Shown: positions 40,477 to 48,482 of the stretch, in pieces
How positions within the stretch are numbered: the first letter of the stretch is position 1
How the letters are laid out: every line of letters begins with the position of its first letter
Source of the DNA: JABMMZ01 sp044368575
GTDB taxonomy: Bacteria; Bacteroidota; Bacteroidia; NS11-12g; UBA955
DNA: 62,872 bases
Reading direction: 5' to 3'
Assembly (NCBI GenBank): GCA_044368575.1
Contig: JBIPPH010000010.1
Coordinates: forward strand, 1 to 62,872
Notes under the pieces: model-generated
Told to the model about the DNA's origin: nothing
Databases searched by the model: none
Seen by the model: only the letters and a program-made list of their open reading frames with translations
Made by a program: the position numbers and the translations under genes

Positions 40477-41085
40477 ATGAATACCCCTTCCCAAAAGTCT
40501 CCTTGGACGAAAACACTCTTGTTAGCCTTGCTCGCATTGGGCATTTACGCCATAGGCGCAATGTTGTTTACAAGTTGGTATACCAGACATGGTCAAAGCA
40601 TTCAAGTGCCCAAAGTGGTAGGCATGCCTTTTGAGACTGCGGAAGAAGTGCTTGATGACAATGACCTCGAAATGGTAATAATAGATTCTGTTTACGATGA
40701 AGACCAAAAACCCAATACCATTGTAGAACAAGACCCTGCTTTTGATTCAAAAGTAAAGCCAGGTAGAAAAGTTTATGTGTCTATCAATACAGGCATAAAA
40801 CCAAAAGTGAGAATGCCAAAATTGATCAATGGTTCTTCCAACTTAGCTAAAGTGTTATTGCAAAATGTTGGTCTGCGACTTGGTAAAATCGATTCAGTTA
40901 AAAGTGCTTTTGGACCAGGATTAGTTATAAAGCAGCGTTTCAATGGTCGCGACATTGCCCCAAATGTGCCCTTAGACAAAGGGTCTATAATAGACATAGT
41001 TGTGTCTAAAAAACTATCGTTAGCAGATACAACCGCAGTTCAAATGTTAAATGATGGGGTGGTACAAGACAATCCTATTCAATAA
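40477..41085 (+). CDS. Membrane-anchored protein with two PASTA domains
   Basis: The 202-residue protein has one N-terminal membrane helix (about residues 13-33) and two PASTA repeats: VPKVVGMPFETAEEVLDDND through YVSINTG (about 43-107) and MPKLINGSSNLAKVLLQNVG through IDIVVSK (about 112-185). PASTA domains bind peptidoglycan or beta-lactam-like compounds and usually occur on Ser/Thr kinases or penicillin-binding proteins. Here no kinase or transpeptidase is fused or adjacent. Stand-alone PASTA proteins like this are common in Bacteroidota and of unknown function. The next gene starts 5 bp after the stop. Confidence 0.88.
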   Translation: MNTPSQKSPWTKTLLLALLALGIYAIGAMLFTSWYTRHGQSIQVPKVVGMPFETAEEVLDDNDLEMVIIDSVYDEDQKPNTIVEQDPAFDSKVKPGRKVYVSINTGIKPKVRMPKLINGSSNLAKVLLQNVGLRLGKIDSVKSAFGPGLVIKQRFNGRDIAPNVPLDKGSIIDIVVSKKLSLADTTAVQMLNDGVVQDNPIQ

Positions 41086-41090
41086 CATTT

Positions 41091-43001
41091 ATGAAGACAA
41101 TTGCCACGTTTATACTCGTATTGAATGCGCTCTTGATCAATGCCCAAGGCGTAAAACTAACGCCATTGGGGTCTAGACCAATGCCTAGTTCTGAGGGTTC
41201 AAGCAAACGCGCTATTACGGATACCATTCAATTGCCTTTTATTGAAGATTTTTCTTACAAAGGACCATTTCCAATAGGGAAATATTGGCGCGATAGTCAA
41301 GTGTATATCAATGATCATTTTGCGATTTCACCACCGAGTTATGGTGTTGCCACTTTTGATAATTTGAGTAAAAAAGGGAAACCTTATCAAGCGCTCAGTG
41401 GTTTAACTCATAACCATTGCGATAGTCTCACCTCTAATTTCATCAATTTAAAAACCTATAAAAATGGTAGTAATACCGTTTTATACACGCTGTCTGATTC
41501 CATTTATCTGAGCTTCTTTTATCAAGCCCAGGGTTTGGGCGATATCACGGATAAATCCGATTCCTTGGTGTTGAAGTTTAAAAATCAGAGCGGTCAATGG
41601 CAAACGGTTTGGAAAGTCAATGGCACAAAAGTGGGAGGGTTTAAGCAGGTAATGATTGGCATCAAAGACAATCAGTATTTAATTCCAAATTTTCAGATGC
41701 GTTGGATCAATTATGCCAAGTCAACAGGCAATATGAACCAATGGCATTTGGATTATATCCGCTTGAAATCTTCTAGATCAGCCAAAGACACTTTAGTGAA
41801 AGATGTGGCCATCAATGCTGTTCCTGTTGGCCCTTTATTGGTGTATGAAAGCTTGCCTTATAAACATTACCAAGCCAATATTGCTGCTAATAAAGCTTCA
41901 GAACACAAAGTAATTTTGCACAACAACGATAGCAATGCGGTTAACGTTCAATACAAGTGCGAGGTAAGAAACATGTACAATCAGGTCATTCAAAATTATC
42001 CTTTGAGTGCATCGGCTAGAAACATTAAAAAATTCAGCGATAGTTCAGAAGCATTTTCAGCTTTTACGACCATGGATACCTTAAGTGGTAAAAACCCTTA
42101 CATCAAATTAAAGTATACGATAGTGCCTTTGTCTTCTGATATTGTCCCTTCAATATACAACAGCATCGGCAATAATAATGAATACACTAAAACACTTAGG
42201 TTCAATAATTATTTAGCCTATGATGATGGCTCGGCCGAAGGCGGTTTTGGTTTGGATTATGGGTCTTTGCCAGCAGGGCCTGGGTTTGCTGCTCAAAGAT
42301 ATACGATGTTTAAAACAGATACATTAAGAGCACTATCTGTTTTTTTCAACCGTTCTGCTACTGACATTCAATTTAAATCCTTTGATTTTATCATTTGGAA
42401 AACCATTAGTGAGCCTCCTGCTTCAACTACAAGTAATGATGTCATATTAAAACGCATAACAATGCCTACAGCTATTTACACAGATTCGTTGAATGGATTT
42501 ACCACCATCGTTCTTGATACTGCAATAGTGCTGAATCAAGGTGTGTTTTACATTGGATGGCAGCAAAACATGAATTTCATGTTGAATATTGGCTATGATC
42601 GCAATTACAAATACTTGCATCAAGGTGGCAGAAATCCGAATCTCTTTTACAATTTAAATGGCTACTGGGAAAATGTATCCAACACCATTACTGGAGCAGT
42701 TATGATTAGACCAATTATTGGTGAGGCCTTGCCAAAACAAACCCAAGTTGAAGCCCAAACATTACCAATTGCAATTCAAATATTCCCAAATCCAATCACC
42801 CAAGGTCAAAGCCTTCAATTCATTTCTAAATCGAGTGTAAACTATTGTACAATCTATGATTTAACAGGTAAGTTGATGCAATCTGATCATGTGATGGCAG
42901 ATCAAAGCCTGAGCTTGAAAGCCTTAAGCCCAGGGATGTATATGGTGAATTGCCAACTCATTAACGGACAAGTAACCACTACAAAACTCATTATTCAATA
43001 A
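41091..43001 (+). CDS. Secreted protein with a type A T9SS sorting domain
   Basis: The 636-residue protein has a signal peptide (cleavage near LINAQG) and a C-terminal type A sorting domain of about 75 residues: IQIFPNPITQGQSLQF, then YDLTGKLMQ and LSPGMYMVNCQL. This directs it through the type IX secretion system to the cell surface or medium. The body has Asp/Asn/Ser-rich beta structure with YDDGSAEGGFGLDYGSLPAG, a motif of unassigned Bacteroidota surface proteins. I see no catalytic motif. It lies between a PASTA protein and a rhodanese on one likely transcript. Confidence 0.85.
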   Translation: MKTIATFILVLNALLINAQGVKLTPLGSRPMPSSEGSSKRAITDTIQLPFIEDFSYKGPFPIGKYWRDSQVYINDHFAISPPSYGVATFDNLSKKGKPYQALSGLTHNHCDSLTSNFINLKTYKNGSNTVLYTLSDSIYLSFFYQAQGLGDITDKSDSLVLKFKNQSGQWQTVWKVNGTKVGGFKQVMIGIKDNQYLIPNFQMRWINYAKSTGNMNQWHLDYIRLKSSRSAKDTLVKDVAINAVPVGPLLVYESLPYKHYQANIAANKASEHKVILHNNDSNAVNVQYKCEVRNMYNQVIQNYPLSASARNIKKFSDSSEAFSAFTTMDTLSGKNPYIKLKYTIVPLSSDIVPSIYNSIGNNNEYTKTLRFNNYLAYDDGSAEGGFGLDYGSLPAGPGFAAQRYTMFKTDTLRALSVFFNRSATDIQFKSFDFIIWKTISEPPASTTSNDVILKRITMPTAIYTDSLNGFTTIVLDTAIVLNQGVFYIGWQQNMNFMLNIGYDRNYKYLHQGGRNPNLFYNLNGYWENVSNTITGAVMIRPIIGEALPKQTQVEAQTLPIAIQIFPNPITQGQSLQFISKSSVNYCTIYDLTGKLMQSDHVMADQSLSLKALSPGMYMVNCQLINGQVTTTKLIIQ

Positions 43002-43002
43002 T

Positions 43003-43302
43003 ATGGAAGACATTAGCGTTCAAGAACTCAAAGACAGATTAAGCAAAGGAGAACACATCACTATACTAGATGTCAGAGAGCCTTACGAGTATGAGGAGTT
43101 TAATATTGGAGCGATTTTAATTCCATTAGGAGATTTAAAAGACGAATTGCCCAAGTTGAATGATTTCAAAACAACAGAGCTTATCGTACATTGTAAAAGT
43201 GGTAATAGAAGTGCCGCAGCAAAAGTGTTTTTGGAACAAAATGGGTTTCAACAAGTACGCAGCCTGATTGGAGGCATGGTGGCTTATCAAGCTTTGAATT
43301 AA
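43003..43302 (+). CDS. Single-domain rhodanese
   Basis: The 99-residue protein is one rhodanese fold: LDVREPYEYEEFNIGAI, then the active-site loop HCKSGNRSAAA with the sulfur-carrying Cys64-equivalent. There is no signal peptide, so it is cytoplasmic. Such proteins carry persulfide sulfur or act in general redox tasks. The ATG follows the T9SS gene's stop by one base, and the cytochrome lipoprotein starts 7 bp after its own stop, implying an operon. Confidence 0.92.
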   Translation: MEDISVQELKDRLSKGEHITILDVREPYEYEEFNIGAILIPLGDLKDELPKLNDFKTTELIVHCKSGNRSAAAKVFLEQNGFQQVRSLIGGMVAYQALN

Positions 43303-43309
43303 TGGGTTT

Positions 43310-45172
43310 ATGAGGTTGAAATGGTTAAGCATACTAGCCGGAATTTGCCTCATAATTGGACTAAGTGTATGCCAACAGCACTCTGGTAAGACATCCCAAA
43401 GTGTATACCTTAATCACGATACTGCTGTTCATTATGTTGGGATTGAATCTTGTAAATCTTGTCACTTAGATAAGTACTCCACTTTTATTCAAACTGGCAT
43501 GGGGCAGAGTTTTGATTCTGCATCGGTTACTAAGTCATCAGCACTTTTTGAATCCATTAAACCTGTTTATGATGCCTATAAAGATTTTTATTATTTGCCC
43601 TTTTTCAAACAAGGGATATTATACATTAAGGAATATCGATTGCTCAACAGTGATACAGTCTATGCTCGAACAGAGCGCATTAGTTATATCATAGGTTCTG
43701 GTCATCACACCAATTCGCATATGATTATGGACCATGGTTTCCTATTTCAAGCGCCCTTAACGTTCTATACCCAAAAGCAGAAATGGGATTTGCCCCCAGG
43801 ATTTGAAAATGGCAACAACTCTAGATTTAGTCGAAAAATTGGTTTGGAGTGTATGAGTTGTCATAATGCTTTGCCAACATTGAATGCTGGTGCAGAAAAT
43901 CAATACAATGCTTTGCCTCATGGTATTAGTTGTGAACGTTGTCATGGACCAGGAGAATTGCATGTTAAGCGCATGCAAGCAGGTCAGATTGTAGACATCA
44001 ATAAAGCCGTTGATTACAGCATCGTTAATCCTAAAAAATTAACCTGGGCCCGACAAATTGATTTGTGTCAGAGATGCCATTTACAAGGCAATGCCGTATT
44101 GAGACCCAATAAAACATTTGCAGATTTTAAACCAGGTATGGAATTGTCAGAAACCTTTAATCAGTTTTCGCCTGAGTATTATGATGGTGAAGATTTTGTG
44201 ATGGCAGCGCACGCTGAAAGGTTTCAAAAAAGTAAATGCTTTATTGCAGGGGCTCAGCAAAGCCAAAACAAACCAAGTTTTACCTGTATTTCATGCCATG
44301 ATCCGCATGTATCTGTTAGAGCTACCAACACACTAAAGTTCAATGCCACTTGCGCTCAATGTCATAACAAAGCAGCGTGTACAGCACCCAGTGCTTCTAT
44401 AGTATCAGCGGCTAACAACTGTATCAAATGTCATATGCCAAGTACTGGTACATCTGATATTCCTCATGTAACGGTTCATGACCATTACATCAGAAAACCA
44501 ATGGCTTATAAATCGCCCCAAAAATTAAAGGGTTTACGTTGTATAACCTCAAAATCTGTTGACCAAACCACTTGGGCTGAAGCTTATGCCTCTTACTATG
44601 AAAAATTTGATAATCAGCTTTTGTATCTCAAGCAAGCTGAGCTCATTTCAAGTCAATTGAATGCACAATTACCCTATGATTTTGCCACAATGATTCATGT
44701 ATATTTCTTATTGAATAAGTACGATGAAATTATTAAATTAGATGAAAGTAAAAAGGAGGGGCTGACTATTGATGCTTGGACTGCTTATAGAATAGCCAAG
44801 GCCTATGATAACAAAAACAATGTGAGTAGCGCCCTTGAATATTATGAAGCAGCCATAGCGAAAATGCCTAATCAACTTGATTTTAGATTACAGCTGCTTG
44901 GTTTTTACATCAAACATAATTCTTGGCAGAATTTAGAAACAGCTATTTCAGATTATCTTAAATTATACAATAAAACGCCTGAGGTATACGCTTATAAAGG
45001 TTTATTGCATATGCATAACAACGATTTGTCTTCAGCACAATCAGCTTTTGAAAAAGCGCTTACTCTAGATCCTGATCTCAATTTAGCAATTGAAAATTTG
45101 AAGCAATTGTATGAACTTACTGGGAATAAAAAAGGTTTAGAGCATTTGAGAATGCTGCATTACCGTTTTTAA
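43310..45172 (+). CDS. Seven-heme cytochrome c lipoprotein with C-terminal TPR repeats
   Basis: The 620-residue protein starts with a signal sequence and lipobox-like LSVC, so it should be lipid-anchored in the envelope. It holds seven CxxCH heme motifs: CKSCH, CMSCH, CERCH, CQRCH, CISCH, CAQCH and CIKCH. They lie within about residues 45-380, like the cytochrome c554/doubled-CxxCH families. From about 410 to the end TPR-like helices appear (for example YRIAKAYDNKNNVSSALEYY and KGLLHMHNNDLSSAQSAFEKAL). Such proteins move electrons in the periplasm. The donor and acceptor are unknown. Confidence 0.9.
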   Translation: MRLKWLSILAGICLIIGLSVCQQHSGKTSQSVYLNHDTAVHYVGIESCKSCHLDKYSTFIQTGMGQSFDSASVTKSSALFESIKPVYDAYKDFYYLPFFKQGILYIKEYRLLNSDTVYARTERISYIIGSGHHTNSHMIMDHGFLFQAPLTFYTQKQKWDLPPGFENGNNSRFSRKIGLECMSCHNALPTLNAGAENQYNALPHGISCERCHGPGELHVKRMQAGQIVDINKAVDYSIVNPKKLTWARQIDLCQRCHLQGNAVLRPNKTFADFKPGMELSETFNQFSPEYYDGEDFVMAAHAERFQKSKCFIAGAQQSQNKPSFTCISCHDPHVSVRATNTLKFNATCAQCHNKAACTAPSASIVSAANNCIKCHMPSTGTSDIPHVTVHDHYIRKPMAYKSPQKLKGLRCITSKSVDQTTWAEAYASYYEKFDNQLLYLKQAELISSQLNAQLPYDFATMIHVYFLLNKYDEIIKLDESKKEGLTIDAWTAYRIAKAYDNKNNVSSALEYYEAAIAKMPNQLDFRLQLLGFYIKHNSWQNLETAISDYLKLYNKTPEVYAYKGLLHMHNNDLSSAQSAFEKALTLDPDLNLAIENLKQLYELTGNKKGLEHLRMLHYRF

Positions 45173-45182
45173 AAGAATTGGT

Positions 45183-45812
45183 TTACCAAGTAATCACATG
45201 CGTGTTAAGCGCATTAGGAATAATGTTCTCAAGGGTATCACCTAAAACAGCGTCAATAGAATCTTTATTGATACCATAAGTTGTTAGCAATACCTTATGT
45301 TCATCTAACTTTCTGAATTGATAATTTTGATTGGTGTTTTCTGTGCATTGGTAAGTTAAGCCACTGTATTTTTCGACCCAATGTTGGTTCCAAGAATACA
45401 GTTTAATTTCATCCCAGCAACTCTCTTCTGATTGAATAAACAACAACATCTCATGAAATTTGTCGCCATTGAGATCAGAGATGTCTTTAATTTGAATTTC
45501 ATTAATGTTCTCGAGGGTAATGTTATCTGGGTAACAAGAGAAATGAATGTTGTAGCGACTGTTTAAAACATTATAGGCAATCAAGATGGTATCATCTATG
45601 GCATCGCCATTAATGTCCTTAAAGTAGAGGGTTTTTTTGCTAATGCTGTCTGCGCCAGTATTACCGTTCTTTCTTTTCATTCTGAAGTAATCATCAGATT
45701 GAATAATGGCGCTAAGATCCATGTCTAAAGGTGTCTGGTTTTGGACAACCGATTGGTTCTTAGTACAAGCCCCCAACAACAAAACACACCATATAGCAGA
45801 TTTTAATTTCAA
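45183..45812 (-). CDS. Lipoprotein of unknown function
   Basis: The 209-residue protein starts MKLKSAIWCVLLLGACTKN, with a lipobox ending at Cys16. The mature region contains DINGDAIDDTILIAYN and DISDLNGDKFHEMLLFIQ, two D-x-N-G-D type stretches like FG-GAP/dockerin-like calcium-binding repeats of VCBS proteins. I infer a small beta-propeller-like or Ca-binding lipoprotein. Function is unknown. It faces the cytochrome gene tail to tail with a 10-bp gap. Confidence 0.7.
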   Translation of the reverse strand: MKLKSAIWCVLLLGACTKNQSVVQNQTPLDMDLSAIIQSDDYFRMKRKNGNTGADSISKKTLYFKDINGDAIDDTILIAYNVLNSRYNIHFSCYPDNITLENINEIQIKDISDLNGDKFHEMLLFIQSEESCWDEIKLYSWNQHWVEKYSGLTYQCTENTNQNYQFRKLDEHKVLLTTYGINKDSIDAVLGDTLENIIPNALNTHVITW

Positions 45813-45931
45813 AACGCTTTACAAAATTATTATTCAATAGGGATAATTCAAGTTTTTTTTTGATTTTTTATAGACGATTAATACCCCATATAAAATTAAG
45901 ACAGTATGCAGTATTATTTAGATTATTTAAA

Positions 45932-45939
45932 TAATTTCG
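45932..45939 (+). promoter_or_regulatory. -7 promoter element of prfC (leaderless arrangement)
   Basis: TAATTTCG differs from TAnnTTTG at one base and ends 4 bp before the GTG start codon at 45944, so the mRNA would begin at or near the start codon. Confidence 0.5.
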
Positions 45940-45943
45940 CACT

Positions 45944-47524
45944 GTGAATTTATCTGAGGCCATTCATAGGCGCAAAACCTTCGCCATCATCAGTCACCCC
46001 GATGCTGGTAAAACCACTTTAACTGAAAAATTTCTATTGTTTGGCGGAGCTATTCAAACTGCAGGAGCCGTTAAATCAAACAAAATAAAGAAAGCTGCTA
46101 CAAGTGACTTCATGGAAATTGAGAAACAACGTGGTATATCGGTTGCAACTTCTGTAATGACCTTTGAATACCAAGGTAAGTTGGTTAATATTTTGGATAC
46201 TCCTGGTCACAAAGACTTTGCTGAAGATACCTATAGAACCCTAACAGCAGTTGACAGTGTGATATTGGTTATTGACTGTGTAAAAGGGGTAGAGGAGCAA
46301 ACAGAGCGTCTAATGGAGGTTTGCCGCATGCGCAATACGCCTGTGATTGTTTTCATCAATAAAGTGGATAGAGATGGTAGAGATCCATTTGATTTATTAG
46401 ACGAACTCGAACAAAAACTCAACATTAAGGTTAGACCAATGAGTTGGCCAATTAATGGCGGTAGAGACTTTAAAGGGGTTTATAAAATTTACGACAAAAG
46501 CATTAATTTTTTTGAAGCCAATAAGACCAAAATCAGTAAGGATGTAATCGTAATTGAAGACTTGAACAGTGCTCTTTTAGATGAATTAATAGACAAAGAC
46601 GCCATAAAGTTGCGTCAAGATGTTGAATTAATTGATGGTGTATATGGTGATTTTGAAGTAGACGGCTACTTAAAAGGAGAGGTTGCTCCTGTGTTTTTCG
46701 GATCGGCATTGAATAATTTCGGTATCAAGGAATTGCTTGAAAAGTTCCTTGAAATAGCGCCGTTTCCTCAAGCCAGAATGAGTGATTCTAGAAAGGTAGA
46801 ACCAGACGAGAATAAATTTTCAGGTTTTATTTTTAAAATCCATGCCAATCTTGATCCCAGACATCGAGACCGCATTGCCTTTCTAAGGGTATGTTCAGGC
46901 AAGTTTGAACGCAATAAGTTCTTTTACCATGTGCGTTTAGAAAAGAACATGAAATTCCCAAGCCCATTCACTTTCATGGCAGATAGCAAAGCGCTATTGG
47001 AGGACGCTTATGCTGGTGATGTAGTTGGTCTATATGACACAGGCAATTTCAAAATTGGAGATACACTCACTGAAGGCGAAAAAATGTTGTACAAAGGCAT
47101 TCCTTCATTCTCTCCAGAAATCTTTAAGGAGTTGATCAATCTGGATCCAATGAAATCTAAACAATTGGAGAAGGGCATAGAACAATTAACCGACGAAGGT
47201 GTAGCGCAATTGTTCAGACAAGATCCTGGTAATAGAAAGTTTATTGGGACTGTTGGTGAACTTCAATTTGAAGTGATTCAATACCGTCTAGAGCATGAAT
47301 ACAATGCCAAATGTAGATTTGAAGCTAGAGCGTTTTTTAAAGCCTGCTGGATGACAGGGGATAAGGCTGCCATTGATGAGTTTTGTAAATACCGTCAGAA
47401 GAATATAGTTAAAGATAAAGATGGCAATTGGGTATTCTTAGCAGAAACGGCTTGGATTTTGAATACAGCTATTCAACAAAATCCTAAAATTGAATTTCAC
47501 ACCACATCTGAGTTTAAAATCTAA
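45944..47524 (+). CDS. prfC: Peptide chain release factor 3
   Basis: RF3 is the translational GTPase that removes RF1/RF2 from the ribosome after termination. The 526-residue protein has G1 SHPDAGKTTLTEKFL, the RF3 switch segment KQRGISVATSVMTF, G3 DTPGHKDFAEDTYR and G4 FINKVDRDGRDP, plus the RF3-specific C-terminal domain. The start is GTG at 45944 because no ATG exists in frame upstream and the family begins just before the RRKTFAIISHP segment. A signal upstream suggests a leaderless GTG mRNA. Confidence 0.97.
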   Translation: MNLSEAIHRRKTFAIISHPDAGKTTLTEKFLLFGGAIQTAGAVKSNKIKKAATSDFMEIEKQRGISVATSVMTFEYQGKLVNILDTPGHKDFAEDTYRTLTAVDSVILVIDCVKGVEEQTERLMEVCRMRNTPVIVFINKVDRDGRDPFDLLDELEQKLNIKVRPMSWPINGGRDFKGVYKIYDKSINFFEANKTKISKDVIVIEDLNSALLDELIDKDAIKLRQDVELIDGVYGDFEVDGYLKGEVAPVFFGSALNNFGIKELLEKFLEIAPFPQARMSDSRKVEPDENKFSGFIFKIHANLDPRHRDRIAFLRVCSGKFERNKFFYHVRLEKNMKFPSPFTFMADSKALLEDAYAGDVVGLYDTGNFKIGDTLTEGEKMLYKGIPSFSPEIFKELINLDPMKSKQLEKGIEQLTDEGVAQLFRQDPGNRKFIGTVGELQFEVIQYRLEHEYNAKCRFEARAFFKACWMTGDKAAIDEFCKYRQKNIVKDKDGNWVFLAETAWILNTAIQQNPKIEFHTTSEFKI

Positions 47525-47564
47525 TCAAATTCTTTTAAAAAAAATTTGTATGTTTGAATATAAA

Positions 47565-48482
47565 ATGAAACAAGCTCTTCAAGTTATACTGTGTGTTATT
47601 GGCATGATGGGGCCTTCATTGTATGCTCAGGACCAATCCCCAATTGATTTTGTGCCACGCTATAAAAAAGGTGACAAGATGGTTTATCAATTGGTTGAAA
47701 CCAAATTTCGTCAAAATTTTAATGGCTTCTTTTATTACATACAATACGATACCAGCTATTTGGTGTTTAATGTTACAGAAAAAAACGATTCGCAAGTTTT
47801 AATGGATTTTAATTATGCGGATGCGATCATCAATGGAAAGGTATACAATGAACCAACTGCTCAGCCTAATTTTTTAAGATCAGAAACTTATAAATTAGTG
47901 TTTACTGAAAAAGGCGAGTTTGTAGAATTAAGCAATTGGGAAATGTTTGCCAGTGTATTAATTCAAAATATAAAGCAATCCTACCGCAATCAAACCATGG
48001 ATTCCAATGCTTTAAAATATTATTACTTATACTATCACGATCAAGAAAAAGTTGAATTTGCTGTGATTCCAAGAGTGCTTGAGTTGTTTAATATTGCTGG
48101 TGATACATACAATTTAGAAACCACTTATAGTTTAGCCAGAGAAATCGTTAATCCATTTGGTGGCAATAATTTGCAAAAATCATGTTTATTTAAACCCTAT
48201 AAAGATGCCAAATTTCCAAATTCAGTATTTTTTGCCGGTAAAATCAAAACCAATTCAGATGACAATGAATGTCTTCAGGATGATTATTATGCCTTCTTGA
48301 ATGAGAAAAAGCCAGATGCTGATTCTGATATTGTTCCCCCTTACATTTATATGGAGGATACTTATACCTATCAATGGGGTTTAGTGAACCATTTGTTTAT
48401 GAACTTAACCACCACACACACTGTTTATTTTGGATCTGACAAACAAGGTCTTGACAGGGTATTTAGATTTTACGCCAATTGA
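47565..48482 (+). CDS. Secreted protein of unknown function
   Basis: From ATG 47565 the product has 305 residues and a clear signal peptide ending PSLYAQ; a second ATG at 47550 adds only five residues. The mature part is Tyr/Phe/Asn-rich and beta-like (YKKGDKMVYQLVETKFRQNF near the N-terminus). I do not recognise a family. Its stop overlaps the start of a membrane glycosyltransferase-like gene by TTGA, so the two are coupled. Confidence 0.72.
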   Translation: MKQALQVILCVIGMMGPSLYAQDQSPIDFVPRYKKGDKMVYQLVETKFRQNFNGFFYYIQYDTSYLVFNVTEKNDSQVLMDFNYADAIINGKVYNEPTAQPNFLRSETYKLVFTEKGEFVELSNWEMFASVLIQNIKQSYRNQTMDSNALKYYYLYYHDQEKVEFAVIPRVLELFNIAGDTYNLETTYSLAREIVNPFGGNNLQKSCLFKPYKDAKFPNSVFFAGKIKTNSDDNECLQDDYYAFLNEKKPDADSDIVPPYIYMEDTYTYQWGLVNHLFMNLTTTHTVYFGSDKQGLDRVFRFYAN

